Assembly (NCBI GenBank): GCA_033439795.1
Contig: JAUTDP010000014.1
Span: forward strand, 186,001-250,000
Length of the DNA: 64,000 nt
Source: Sordaria brevicollis
Lineage: Eukaryota; Ascomycota; Sordariomycetes; Sordariales; Sordariaceae
Direction of reading: 5' to 3'
In this document: positions 1 through 11,784 of the stretch, one piece after another
How the letters are laid out: each line of letters starts with the position of its first letter
Numbering within the stretch: position 1 is the stretch's first letter
The notes under the pieces: model-generated
The model's database searches: none
Seen by the model: only the letters and a program-made list of their open reading frames with translations
What the model was told of the DNA's origin: nothing
Program-made: the position numbers and the translations under genes

Positions 1-2466
1 GTTCCTGGTCACCACCCTCTCTTCTTGCCCAACATGATGATGATGACGATGAAGGTCTTGGTCACGTTGAGCTGCCGCCCCCTCAGATCTGTTATGATGC
101 GGAGTAAAGCCCGTCGCACCATCAGGTACCAAGCCCGCCGCACCTCCAGGAAGCGCAGACATGCCTGAGATCTGCGAGACGTGCCGAGCGGGATCGATGC
201 CGTTGGTGTTATCTAGGTCCCAGTAGTAAGAAGGCCGGGTGCTGGGGTGGTTGTGGCGGCGGCCGCGGCTGCTGGAAGCGCTGTAGGGGGTTTGGTGGTC
301 CATGTGTCTGTGGGTATAGAGGTCGTGGTGGTGGAGAGGGGTATGCGGGACTTGCTGCTGCACATGCGCACGTGTCTCCTGGTGCTGATGATGTTGGTTC
401 TGCTGCTGCTGTAGACGCTGGTTCTGCAGTTTCTGGAGCACGCTGCGGCGGTGATTCATATGGTTGAGTCGGTTGGAGATTATGTTCTTGTTGGCAGGAG
501 GCACCCTATCGTCTCCGATACCACTTCCTCCACTGCTTCCACTCTTGCTTCCTACACAGGTGGTAGAAGATGAATGACCACCTGCTGATGGTTGAGATGG
601 CAGTGATGGAGGAGGAGGAACCCCATGCCAGCTATGTCTGTTGTCGGCATACTCATGATGGATCTCAATCACCGTGTCTTTCTCCTTGACATCGGCAATG
701 TGGCCATAGCCGCCATCGTAGTAGTACTCGCTCTGGAAAGCGCACGTATCATCAATGTCGAAACGCGGTCGATATTTGCAGTCGCAAGTTGCCCCATTGA
801 GTCCTCCATGGCCAGGACCACCTCCACGGCCGCCGCCGTTCTTCCTACTATGACCGGGCCGCCAGTGTTTTCCACATGCGTAAAGGACGTCAGGACGGAG
901 GGTCGAAAGCCTTTGCCATGTCGTCAGGTTGCTCTTCTCGTCCAAAGCCATCATGACACATCCGGCGACCAAGCCCAAGATCATGACAACCGTGATGATC
1001 CACGCACCGACTCGGTCAGCAGTGGTAATCGGCGGATAAGGATCCACAATGCCAAAGGGATCCGTCCTACCAACGTCGCTGCCACCGGCCCCGGGGTCTC
1101 CCGTGCTCGTACCGCCCGTATGGTTAGTAACGGGAGCGGTAACGTGCTGGATCATGTTGGCCAGGACGAGCTCCATCGCCGCCATCTGCTGGCCAACACC
1201 CGTTGTGCCGTCCCACTTGCCTGGTTCTGTCCACTTCAGCCCGCACATGCGGCCGTTGCTGCCGCCAAGACAAGTGGATGTGGCAGCGATGGCGGTAGAC
1301 TCAAGGAGAGGCTTGATGCGAGAGTACGTCCATGGAGCCCACTTGGTTGTAGCTGCCATGGCGCGTGTGAGATAAGCCTTGAAGCTCTGCTGGTCGAGAT
1401 CGCAAAGACCGACGGGCTCGCATGCTACTTCTGTCATGATGTTATGTTGCGGGCCTGTAAAGAAGACATGGAGGCCGGTGATCAGGCCATCAACTCGACT
1501 CCGCCAGATCTCTTGAGTGCTGCCGGTTGTGTAGTTGTACATGGCCGCCGCGCCCAGGAGGAAGGCACCGCTATTGTACGTCCATTGGTACGGAGTGATT
1601 TCGGAGCAGTTTCTCGTGTGTGCCCCATCGTATATGTAGTAGGTTTGTGTATCCATGAACTTGGACGATACCATCCAATCCCACGTCTTGTCTGCCCAGT
1701 CCGCATATGACTGGTTGCCCGTGTAGCGAGCGAGTCGGGCGGCAATGTTGAAGAAGCACGCTTGGGAGATGGAGTTCTTGTAGTCGTAGCCTTGGTTCCA
1801 GGTGAAGATCTGCCAACGAAGCCCTCCACCGCACTCCTGCGTGTCCCACCGAGCAGCTTGCGTGTTGAAGACGGCCTGTGCCAAAGCTAGCCATTGCGGC
1901 TTGTCGCTCGGCGGATCCTGGAACTTGTACTCGGCGGCTGACATGACCGACATTCCCCAAAACCCTTGGTCATCGTTACCTTCTGTCATGGTCTGGTTGG
2001 GCGGCATGTAGTCGCTGTTTGGGCCAGCCTGGAAAAGCAATCCCTGCTGGATGAGGTCGTTCCATTGTGAATCGCCGGTGTAGTACCAGTAATCGATCAG
2101 TGAGCCCATCAGAGCGCCTGCCTCCCACCCTATCAATCATCAAATTTGTTAGTAGAGGGCTTTGAAGGTCCTACTTGTTACACGCTTTACTAACAGTAAT
2201 ATGGCTGTGGCAGCAGGCCGGGAATGCCTCCAGGTTGGTCGCCGGAGTAAAAGGACATCATGTCCTGAGCCATGAAGCTGGCGGCATGCTTGAGAGAGTC
2301 TGAGGAGCTTAGGTATTAGCAATTATGAAGTAAACCGGAGGGGTTGTGGGGATTAACCTATAGAGCTCAGATCAAGATCGTAGCCTGCAGCCATACTGGT
2401 TGCCATCAGCAGGGCGGCTATAAGCCTGGCATACAGAAAGCCGCCGTCGGTTCCATAGCTTTTCAT
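1..2466 (-). CDS. GH76 family endo-1,6-alpha-mannanase-like protein (DCW1/DFG5 type), C-terminus cut by window edge
   Basis: Three exons read on the minus strand: 2466-2359/2358, 2299-2195 and 2129 to the window start, joined by introns with GTTAAT and GTTAGT donors and CTAAT/CTAAC branch sites; 781 residues are visible. The N-terminus is a signal peptide (hydrophobic core LIAALLMATSMAAG). Exon 2/3 joins into the GH76 signature YYWWEAGALMG, followed by DYWYYTGD and the paired catalytic aspartates in NDDQGFWG near residue 123. A membrane segment (VGAWIITVVMILGLVAGCV) lies near residues 445-466. Known members of this family act at the plasma membrane/wall, probably transferring GPI-anchored glycoproteins onto wall glucan. 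The tail after the membrane segment is more than 310 residues, rich in His, Gln, Ser and Gly, and is still open at base 1. Family assignment is firm; which paralogue is not known. Confidence 0.9.
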
Positions 2467-3870
2467 TCTGGGACAGTTATATCCAATTCGATAGTGTGAT
2501 GACGAAGAAGAAGATCCAAAGACTTAGAGTCCAAAAAGTTCCAAAAAAAACCAAAAACACCAGAACCTGAAGAGAGATCCCCGATACCAGGATGTGGAAA
2601 TACGGCGATGTATGCAAAGACAGTGGACAACAATTGAGAAGAAGAAGTAGGTGTGTCCAGACGGGGCTTGTGGTTAACCACAACTGCCCGCTGACTGGGA
2701 AGCCCAACATGGCTCCGGTCTTTTTTTTCTTCATCATGTCATCTTCGAGTAATTCTAGAAGGCAAGGTCCACGTGTTCGTGAAGGAAATGGCTCTTGACC
2801 AGGGGTAATTTTGAGTATCGAGTTCCGACGTAGGCAAGAAAGAGCATCTGTGCCGTGAAAGCGGTTAATCGTCACGGTTTACAAGGGAACAGAGTTATGG
2901 TGTCAATATACAGGAGGGCGACTGACCTACCTCTAACTGATTTCGATGTGTAAAAGTATTCTACATCGCCACGGCAGTGACTAGCTGTGAGCCTGAGGAG
3001 CTGTCTTGCCTGTATCAAAGGAAAGGGCAGCAAGACTCTCTCAAGGATAACTGACGTCACGGTCTACCTTCATCAGCCGGGACTCTGAATGGAGCAGTCT
3101 GTGCTTCTCGATTACCTGGGCCGAACCTGGATTCTCCATGTTGAAGCTTAATGCGTCGACGATACGCATCTGGTCTGCCCCACGACGACGGGAATGGGAA
3201 AGACGCCCGGGTGACGGCTACTTGTAACTTGTAAGACTGCAGTGCCTGGGACAGATTGGTGCATCACGTCTGCGAAAGTGGAAGTTGGGAACTTCACGTG
3301 TTGCCTGCAAACAGAGGTGACGATGGTGCGCCCACATCCACAGCTAACCAGCACGGAAAGTCTGTGTGACCAATCAGTAAAAAAGCACCTTCTGCTGTTC
3401 ATGTACAATGGAATTATTTTTTGGTGCTTTTTTTTCTGCGGCAAGTTGGGATGAAATCGGAGTGTCCTTAATCTGTTAAGAGTTGGCGGGGAAAATGATG
3501 GGAACGCTAACAAATTTGAACAACACCAGAAAAAATAGATTCACCCGCATCAACGGGCGGCATGGAACCTTCACTTGCGGAGTGATTCAGGAAGGCGCAA
3601 AATTACTGATTTCTGTCCGGGAGGTTCTACTCATAAGATTGCAATTAATTCAGTTCAAGTTGCCGGCTCCCTCGTTCATTTCTCTTTCCAGTAAAATCCA
3701 AACCTCCCAACACTTGGAAAGACCCCGACTTCCATATCCAGCAACTTTCCAACATCACCACCAACCAAGCCTCCATCAAGCTTGTTTAATCACAACCACC
3801 ACAAGAGTAAGTTACACGCCAATAACAATTTCCCATACCCTCATCTAAGCATACCTTTACATCAGACAGG
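2467..3870. other. Intergenic: divergent promoter region, no gene seen
   Basis: This stretch separates the divergent GH76 and EAF-domain genes. Short ORFs on both strands lack family features and overlap one another. There are T-rich tracts (around 2730 and 3417-3440). A CA/CT-rich leader (about 3700-3870) precedes the ATG at 3871 and probably forms the 5' leader of the plus-strand gene. Confidence 0.6.
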
Positions 3871-6702
3871 ATGGGAATCACCGACCTCCTCGACGAGATC
3901 GACAAGGGGAGACAGTATCGTCCCCTTGTTGAGAAATTTGAGAAGCCTCCTGCGACCCAAATCATCACAGATGGCTCTTTGTCCCGGCCCGCTCGTGGTG
4001 CCAACGACATGAAGCCTTCCAAGGAAAGTTGTCCCGGTTCAAATGTTGAACCCGACAAGAAGCAGGCCGTTGCTTCTGCAAGGAACAACGCCGGCGGGTC
4101 TCGACCCCCCACCCAGCCCAAGAAGCCCCAGGGCACCGGCCCCACCCGTACCCCACGCACCACCAGTGCCCGTGCGGATCCTCTCGCCAAGCCGAACCAA
4201 AACCCGGGGTAAGTTCGTTCATTTGTCACTTTGCTGAGCCGCTGAACCCTGTGCACCTTCCGGGCCTCCATCCGCTGTGATAGGCTGTGATAAGCTGCGG
4301 GACAGGGCAAGGGGTCACTGAGACCAGCCGCTGTCCGATGAGGTGATCGCCGCTTGGGCAAGGCCCCATCGCACATGCCCAGCCCGGAACCTCCACTGCC
4401 CTGCCCTGCCCAGATCGCGGGCTCCTGCGCCATAGCAGCCAGCCTTCCGTCACCTCCATCCACGCATCATCCCTCTTTCCTCCTTTCATTCAACATCCGA
4501 CCTTCACGCATCCATTCACTGCCGTCACTCCATTGTTCTCGGCCTCCACCTTCCACTTGCAATCGTGCTTGTCGTTTGCCTCCTTGATTGTTCCCTCTTT
4601 CTTCATTGTGTCTCACGGCCTTCTTTCCACGCCTCCCGATCCAACTAACCAACCCGCGACCACCCAGTCCCTCCGACCGCCGTACCTCTACCTCTACGCC
4701 TGACACATCTTCCTCCAAACCACCTGTCCGGAAGCAACAGACCAAAAAGACTTCTGGAAACCCCTTTCCAGCCAAGAAGCGCCCCGCCACTACCAAAACT
4801 GCCTCAAAGTCTACGACTTCGGCACCGGCATCATCCTCTCGTGCCCCTGTCCCCTCAACCAAGGCTCAGCCCAAGAAGCAGCCTCCCAAAGCCACCGACG
4901 AACCCGCCAAAAGCTCGAACGACTCTGACTCGGACGACATCGATTCTCTGTTTGGCGATTCTCCACTTCCGGGCATTCAAGAGAAAGAGCCATCAAAACC
5001 CGCTCGAACTGTCAGGAGCAAAGGCTCAGTCCTGAGCAAAATTTTCAAGCAGACGGCGCGTGAATATCAGTCCAGAAAGCGAACTCAAACACAGCTTCGA
5101 GAAGACGCCGCTCAGAGAGCCGCGGAAGAGAAGAGAGACGCAGAGATTGCTGCCGAGAGAAGGGCACAAGCTGCCAGGAACGCCAAAGCTGCTCGTGAAG
5201 CCGCGGAAAGGAAGAGAGAAGCAGAGATTGTTGCCGAGAAAAAGGCGCAAGCTTCCAAGAACGTCGAAGCCGTTCGCAAAGCCGCGTCTACAAAACAGTC
5301 ACGGGCAAGACTTCTAGCAAACGCTGCCAAGCGCACCAGCAAAGAAGCGAACGAAGCAGATAACGCGGCGAGGTCTCTAATCAGCCCGTTACTCACCCCT
5401 AAGGTGATACCGGCCAATAAAAGAGAGGACCAGGACCTTGGAGAGGTCAACATCAACCACAACCATCCGCTGTCGGCATTCTTAGCCCCCTCAGACGCCG
5501 GTATGGATCCCCTCAAGCAAGGAAATTACCCCATCATCCTCAGTGATGCTTTGCTGGGCAAGGCATCCAAAGAAACAGTTAGCGGCATTCGCTGTAAGTC
5601 TTCGCTGCCTTTCTTGACAACACTCACCAATTCATTGCTGACAATGAACTGTGCAGATAATCACAAGCCAGCTCTCTCGTCAGAGACTGCCCCAGGCCAA
5701 GCAAGGCTTAAGCGGTCCGCGAAGGACGGCTCTTACAACCTTGGCTTCGATGACAACGGAGACAAGTATCAGTACAATGGCGTTCGCACTGCAGCAGATG
5801 GCCAATATGTGCTCGTCTTTGACCCAGAGCGCAAAGCGTTTGTCCTCCACCAGGTGGATTCAATGTTCAATATGAACATCACCAAAGCACCCGATACCAA
5901 TATCGCCAAGCAGGTTTCTCCTTTGGAGGTCAAGGGTGCCGTTCTCGACAAGCCGGCTCCCAAGCAGAAGGCATCAACAGCTGCATCCAAGAACAAGGAA
6001 ACACCCGCCAAGAATGCGTCTGCTGGCAGGGGAAGAGGAGGAAAGGCGGCGCAGAACAAGCAGAACACCGCAACAATACCCAAGTCCAAGCCTGCCTCGC
6101 CTCCGCGTGCAGAACCAACCAAGCGCGGAAGGCCATCAAATGCCGAATCCGAAGACGAGGATGACGATGATGACGATGGTGGCTTGACGATCGAATACCC
6201 TGATGGCCCCCCACCGGAGCGCTTCAAGCCAACCGTCAACAAGTATGCTTCTCCTGCCCTCGCCCTGAGCCGGCGCTTTTCCGAGTTTGCGGCCGCCTAC
6301 AATCCCGATGAAGAGGAGGATGTCGATATGACCGCTGAATTCGAGTCTCGGTTCAACGAAGATGCCGATGGAGAAGGAGGTGGATACGAAGACGACGATG
6401 AGGGGGATGAAGACGACGACATGGTGGATGCCCTGGCCTTACCCAGCCCCATCAACAAACCCACAACTATGGCAAGGACCAACAGCTACCACGAGAACCC
6501 GTTGCCTCCGCCTGACCGCTTCAGTTTCGATGATGGCTCCGACATGGACGACATGGAGGCCGAGTTCGAGAATGTTGAGGAAGCAATCCCGTCCAATAAC
6601 AACCAGGTTAACGCCGCTGATGGTATTGATGACGCCGAGATTGCTGCCATGGAGGAGGAACTTGCGAAGGAAATGGAGAGCGACGTTAGCGAGGAAGAGT
6701 AG
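3871..6702 (+). CDS. RNA polymerase II elongation factor with EAF domain and long N-terminal extension
   Basis: I join exons 3871-4208, 4668-5593 and 5657-6702 (769 aa). Intron 1 (459 nt) starts GTAAGT and ends CAG with CTAAC upstream; intron 2 (63 nt, a multiple of three so it reads through) starts GTAAGT and ends GTGCAG, and removing it gives the family sequence GIRYNHKPALSS. The EAF N-terminal domain starts near residue 392 (MDPLKQGNYPIILSDALLG) and ends near FVLHQVDSMFNMN. The C-terminus is acidic with repeats of Asp/Glu, ending ESDVSEEE, as in EAF/ELL-associated factors that stimulate Pol II elongation. Residues 1-391 are unusual: basic, Pro/Ser-rich, with an Ala/Arg/Glu coiled coil (nt 5060-5340) containing a 27-residue unit repeated twice. 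A separate EAF transcript starting at ATG 5503 is an alternative. Confidence 0.78.
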
Positions 6703-7972
6703 TCCCTCTTGCCCATACGTCGGCATCTGGGTTATGGGTTACTGATTTGGTTCGGCATACTGCTATTGATTGGGGCGTTTTGGGAGCCATGGTGAGCTGG
6801 CATTAGGTTCACGGAGCATTCTGGACTTGGTTTATTAAGGAGTTAGGGAACAAGCAGCGAATTGTCGAATTTGGAGGAGGCAGTGGATTGGATGTCTTCG
6901 CCTTTCTGAGGCAGCAACGAGTCAGGCATATTTGCTTTGTGGAAGAAAGATCGATAGATGGAATACAGGATGCGGTACAACCGTTTTTGGGACAGGATAG
7001 TCTTCGTCGAATGACACAATACCAGCGAATTTGATTACATTCTGACATGCTCAACTCGTCTCTGTTTCCTCGTCCCCTTCCATGCTAACGGGAGACTGTT
7101 TGGTTCCCTCTCTCTCTGGCTGGTAAGAGTTCGTAACAACAAAACTGCTTGGTCCATCGTAGTCGCAAACATACACAAGTACAAATACAGTAAACGCCAA
7201 ATAAAGTTCAGCCCAGGGCCTGAACGGATGCTTCCTTCCGTATTCCCCAGATTACAAACTCTCGTTCCTCCATGACACTCAAACCCCTAGGCCCTGTGTT
7301 CACGGCACAGGCGGAGCAACACATTTCGGTCGTGAATAATGAAGCAGCAGCAACCAATGCTGCTCTCAAGATCTGCTTCCCCACCCATGGTCGGTCAGAA
7401 GAAAAGACGACAAAACTTCTCGAAAACCAGAAGCAAATATTTCCAGCACTAATTCATTGTTTCCTTGCTTTCCCATCAAGGCGGGTTAGGTATCGCCGAA
7501 GCTTTGCATAGCCTTAGACATTTATAGTAGACCATGCCATAGTTTGTACTAGTAGTGCCCTCGTGATAAGAAGAGGCATGAAATGACCGAGTCAAGTCGA
7601 GAACCGCAAGTTCGAATCTCTTAACCCCAGGCAACAAGTCCGGTATGTATATGTAAAATTGGTGGTACAGCACAATACAAATGTGGTAGCAAATCCGAAG
7701 GGAAGCATCGAGTGAGATCGACATGGCCAGTTTGGGCGGCGGAATAGTAAGTCAAACACACATGACTAGTGTATTATAATCACTCCCGTGGCCGATCCCG
7801 GGTTCCAGCTCCATCCACTTCTCGCCTAGTCGCCTGGCTCTGTCAGTAACTTCGAAGCTGGTTGTCAAGGTATGTGTCCATAAATCCATATAGGAAAGGT
7901 GTTGTAGCAAGAAACAAAAGCTTGAGACCCGTTAACCTCGCAAGAGCACACACAGAGAGAGAAGTCGTCCGT
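6703..7972. other. Intergenic between convergent genes
   Basis: Convergent 3' ends of the EAF-domain gene and rid. Several ORFs under 90 codons occur but none has recognisable features. No transposon or RNA gene seen; a GTTCGAATC string near 7611 is not part of a tRNA fold. Confidence 0.6.
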
Positions 7973-10687
7973 TCAGTCAGAGAACAACTCCATCGGCTCT
8001 TCCTTCGTGCCAGTGCCGGTACCTCTACCCCCTCCGCCTTTCTGGTTCTGGCCCTGGTCCTGGTCCTCTTTCTTTACCTGCGAAGAGTTTGGGCTTTTCG
8101 AGCCGTTACCGTTGGAAGATGGTGATTGACCCTCTCCGGAGCCCGAACCTTCTACGGAATCGGAACCCGAACCTGAACTGGAAGAGCTGGTCGTGGTGGT
8201 GGAGCTCGTAGAACCAGAGCTGGGCGAACTAAATGGCTGTGCACGCGGTGGGGGGACGGTAAAAAACAGTCTTCGACGTACGGCTTGTTGGCCATTTGAG
8301 GAGTCGAATATCGAGCGGAGAGCTCGAGATGAGGACGTATTGTTTGAGCGCAGAAGACTTGGAAGAGGTGAAGATTGTCCTGGTTGACCAGGTCGGTGTC
8401 TTGAGGAGGGTGTTGCTATGCTGGGTCGTGGGTGGGAGAAGAGTGTCCGCGATGGTGGTGCGGAGAGGTGGTACGATGGCGGTGAAGGCGCTAACCTGGT
8501 GGGAAAGGGTGTAACCGGGGATCGTGGTGGTGAATCCATGTCCGTCGGAGACTGTCCCCGAAGGGTTGCTGTGTCGGATCTGGCGTCGTCACGGCCATTG
8601 TCAGCTTCTTGGACTAAATCCAAGGCCGTCATATCTTCGTCCAAATCAATAATGGTCTGTTGTTTGGCTCGAATAGGCGATATGTTCAGTCGTGCCCTTT
8701 TCCGGATATACTTGTTATCGCCATCGCCATCGCCATCGCCATCGTCATCATTGACCAAATCTATCGTATTCGACGCGAGAGCTCGTCGTTTCCGGCTGCT
8801 CAGGAATGTGACCTCCTCATCTTCTCCCTTTGGCACTATGTTTTCCTGTCTTCGCGCTACTGGTGTCCGGAGAGCCACATCATTGTCCACCCGCGGTATG
8901 ACACGCGGGGCCTGACGAACCACATTGTCTTGGTCGTCCAGCCAACTGGTGAGATGCTGATACAGCAGTTTGACGAAGATAGGCGGGAACGCATTCCCGA
9001 TTTGTTTCTTGATATAGTTTCCGGCAAACTTGTGGTGAATCGGGAAGCCTTGAAGAAGGGCGTACTCCTGAGGTGTAAACTGTCTTAACCCTGACCAGTG
9101 GTAGTTCTCTGCTGCTCCACAAGTGACGGTATAGGGTAGTGGTTTGTTCCGGTCCCAAGGTGTTTTCCGACTTTGAAACGGCTGCAAGTATGGCTGATGA
9201 AGCGAGTACTGCCTTCTTCCATCAAGCTGGGAGAGAACTTGTCGAGCTGTGGCTAAGGGCTTGAGCCCTCCACCCCTTTGGTTCGGTTTAACGTCCGGGC
9301 TATGAGTGGGCTTTGGAAAGGGCGGCAACCTCTCCCCAGGGCCGGCTCCAATCATGATAAGCCTCCTTCGAGGCTGTGGAAGGCCATAATGTGAGAAATT
9401 AACGACTTTCCAACGTACCGAGTAGCCCAGATCGGTAAATCCTTGTACCAGGCTCTGAAAGAAGATATCGAACCGAGGGTGCAGAATGCCAAAGGTCTGC
9501 TCAACAGTGAAGATCCGCGGTCGGATCTTCTTGATTAGAGGCGGGCAAGAGAAAAGTATCGCCAAATTCTTTTCATCGTTTTGTCCAGGCCTCGTGTGCG
9601 CTGGAGACCATACTTGGCATGGTGGCGAAAGATGTAAAATGTCCACGCGATACCGAATACTATCGTCGACAATAAAATCGTGCATATCGATGACGTGGAT
9701 TTTAGTATCCTCAAAATTAACCTTTAGGGATTCCACCGCGTGCTCCCAATTGTCCACACAGAATTCAAGGTGAACACCAGCCTCAACGATCCCCCTGCAA
9801 CTCCCACCAGCCCCGGAGAAAGTATCCCCAGCCGTGTATTTCTGTTCGAAAGGCACATGCGTAGGTTCGTTTGTTGGTATAGTGGGAGCATCGAGATCGT
9901 GAATTTGTCTCGAGTCCCCTGGTATGAACGACCCTCCCTTGACATTACCGCCTCTCCAGTCATTGACCAAGACTCTTGAAGGCGTACGGAAGTTTTCGTC
10001 GGCTTCTTCCTCGTCGACCCTAACAAAGGCCCACTCGCGCGGCTTATGGTCGTGGTCTTGGTGGTATTCGATATAAACATATCGAGCAACCAATATTCCA
10101 GTGTCCTTTACTTGCTGTCGAGCCGCCTCGGAGGAACTGTCCCGGTATCGGGGAAATGGGGCATTTGTCACCCGGAGATTTCGTATCGTCAACACGTCGT
10201 CGGGCCTAATGTCGATAATAGCCTGCTCCTTCCAGGGTCGAGGGTCGTGCGTGTTAACCATTGCAACTAAACAGCACTCGTTCAGTTGCTTTGGTAAGCA
10301 TCCGTTCATCTCTTTCGCCCTCGTGAACCCGTGGCCTCTGATGGTGACCACGGCGTTCGTGTGTCGTATTATGGATTGGATACGAACAAAGCTGAGGAGA
10401 AATTTGCCGACTGGTCTGGGTTCTCTCAGCTCAACTGTCTGTCCTTGTCGGACGGAGAATCCTTGGTCCAGTGGGAAGTGCTGAAGAGACTCTTCTTCCG
10501 GTCTCAATATATCGGATTCTCTGTGCTCCTCATGTAGGTCCAGATCATTGGTCAGGTCTATAATTTCCGCGACTTCTGCTTCGACGACTTCTTCATCGTG
10601 AATATGTATTACGTCCTTTTCGTCGTCAACCACCCACGGATTTTCTTGGTGTCCTGGCGCCAGGTTGGGCTCCCACATTTCCGCCAT
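7973..10687 (-). CDS. rid: RID / Masc1-type cytosine-C5 DNA methyltransferase homologue
   Basis: Intronless 904-codon ORF on the minus strand. Cytosine methyltransferase motifs are in canonical order: motif I DTFSGAGGSCRG (about 288-299), motif IV SPPCQVWSPAHT with the putative catalytic Cys357, motif VI with EQT (396-398) in place of the usual ENV, motif VIII HYGLPQPRRR (433-442), and motif X NYIKKQIGNAFPP (557-569). The EQT variant and very short target-recognition region are hallmarks of the RID/Masc1 clade. The region before motif I (about 95-260) looks like a BAH-type module; residues 580-904 are low-complexity, acidic and Ser-rich and include a GD repeat from a GCCATC microsatellite (8716-8745). 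In Neurospora, rid is required for RIP in the premeiotic dikaryon. The start is supported by the MAEMWEPN N-terminus directly upstream of the acidic leader. The length is a little longer than the N. crassa protein as I recall it. Confidence 0.95.
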   Translation of the reverse strand: MAEMWEPNLAPGHQENPWVVDDEKDVIHIHDEEVVEAEVAEIIDLTNDLDLHEEHRESDILRPEEESLQHFPLDQGFSVRQGQTVELREPRPVGKFLLSFVRIQSIIRHTNAVVTIRGHGFTRAKEMNGCLPKQLNECCLVAMVNTHDPRPWKEQAIIDIRPDDVLTIRNLRVTNAPFPRYRDSSSEAARQQVKDTGILVARYVYIEYHQDHDHKPREWAFVRVDEEEADENFRTPSRVLVNDWRGGNVKGGSFIPGDSRQIHDLDAPTIPTNEPTHVPFEQKYTAGDTFSGAGGSCRGIVEAGVHLEFCVDNWEHAVESLKVNFEDTKIHVIDMHDFIVDDSIRYRVDILHLSPPCQVWSPAHTRPGQNDEKNLAILFSCPPLIKKIRPRIFTVEQTFGILHPRFDIFFQSLVQGFTDLGYSVRWKVVNFSHYGLPQPRRRLIMIGAGPGERLPPFPKPTHSPDVKPNQRGGGLKPLATARQVLSQLDGRRQYSLHQPYLQPFQSRKTPWDRNKPLPYTVTCGAAENYHWSGLRQFTPQEYALLQGFPIHHKFAGNYIKKQIGNAFPPIFVKLLYQHLTSWLDDQDNVVRQAPRVIPRVDNDVALRTPVARRQENIVPKGEDEEVTFLSSRKRRALASNTIDLVNDDDGDGDGDGDNKYIRKRARLNISPIRAKQQTIIDLDEDMTALDLVQEADNGRDDARSDTATLRGQSPTDMDSPPRSPVTPFPTRLAPSPPSYHLSAPPSRTLFSHPRPSIATPSSRHRPGQPGQSSPLPSLLRSNNTSSSRALRSIFDSSNGQQAVRRRLFFTVPPPRAQPFSSPSSGSTSSTTTTSSSSSGSGSDSVEGSGSGEGQSPSSNGNGSKSPNSSQVKKEDQDQGQNQKGGGGRGTGTGTKEEPMELFSD
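8716..8745. repeat. GCCATC hexanucleotide microsatellite inside rid
   Basis: Four to five tandem copies of a CGCCAT unit on the plus strand encode an alternating Gly-Asp tract in the disordered C-terminal region of the methyltransferase. Length variation here would change the protein without shifting frame. Confidence 0.8.
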
Positions 10688-10899
10688 CTTAGCTGCCTGG
10701 GTCGCTGGGGTGCCTTGACTCAGAGGAACTTGATAACGAGACGTGAAAACCGTGGCTGGCGATGATGCGTCAAATCACGCTTGGACTAGGAACCAAAGTA
10801 AAGTTAGCGGCTAGCTACTGAAGCCAACTACTGAAGTGTGACGGCGGACGGCGAGGCCTGTTGGTACTCGAAGTTTCCATAAACGAAGTGATGTCGAAG

Positions 10900-10942
10900 G
10901 TGAGGATGTGGTGAGGATGTGGTGAGGATGTGGTGAGGATGA
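10900..10942. repeat. 11-bp tandem repeat upstream of rid
   Basis: Nearly four copies of GTGAGGATGTG in a row, about 210 bp upstream of the rid start codon on the promoter side. Confidence 0.85.
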
Positions 10943-11766
10943 GAGAGCAAGGAAGAGGGTATCTCGCGCAAACTCACCAAAGCAGGACGCGTTGGTATCG
11001 CTCAAATGTTGCAACAAAACCGATACCAGCGGCTATTACCAGTCTCGATTTGTGTAGGACCCGATTCCCTTCTCCAGCTAAAAGGGCCTCCTTCCACTGC
11101 AATAGTGCGATCCAGGTGCAGAAATAAGGACAGGGTGGATGAGAACAGAGTTCGAGGACGCGGAGGAGGGGTAAGTTCGGTATACAGAAATGAAGAAACC
11201 GCCCCAAGGAGAAAATTGCGGAAGACTCGTCGCTCCTGAGCCCTGAGATGGTGGGAGTGGTCAAGCAAACAACCAAAGATCACGGCTGGACTGAAAGATA
11301 TTGGAGAGGCATGAGTTGCAAAGGCGGTATGTTGGGGGAAGAAAAGAATCGGGAGGAGTGTAGAGGGCTGAGGTTTTATAGACGGCGAGAAGAGGAGATG
11401 GATGATCCATCGCAAAGAATCCGAGGGGAAAAGCACTCAAGTCGGCAGGCACTAGACCAAATATCAGAGATGGGATGAATCTAACTGGAAAATCGAGGCT
11501 CATTTTCCGTTGCCGGAGCAATCATGATCTGGCCCGATGGCCTCATCACTAGGCTTTTCGCAAACCGAACCATACCGGATGGAAGGTACTCGGGCCGAAC
11601 AAGTAATGTGCGGTGGTTCTGAGCTTCAGATAGGATACTGACTTGCCATATTTTCGAATATGTTTGCTCATTGAAGGTCACTGAGACTCGAGGGGACGAG
11701 ACCGTGGCGGTCCATGTCATGGTAGTGATTGAAGTCATCCGTGCCGTAACACCAGAGAGCAAGATT

Positions 11767-11784
11767 CCCCCCCCCCCCCCCCCC
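11767..11784. repeat. Poly-C homopolymer (18 C)
   Basis: Eighteen consecutive C residues followed by GCGG, in the intergenic region between rid and the glycosylase gene. Homopolymers of this length are length-unstable and often miscounted in assemblies. Confidence 0.9.

Noticed and set aside
625..1710. 361-codon plus-strand ORF over the GH76 gene
   Set aside because: Antisense shadow of a well-supported GH76 exon.
7585..7640. Possible tRNA (GTTCGAATC box)
   Set aside because: Flanking sequence does not form acceptor, D or anticodon stems.
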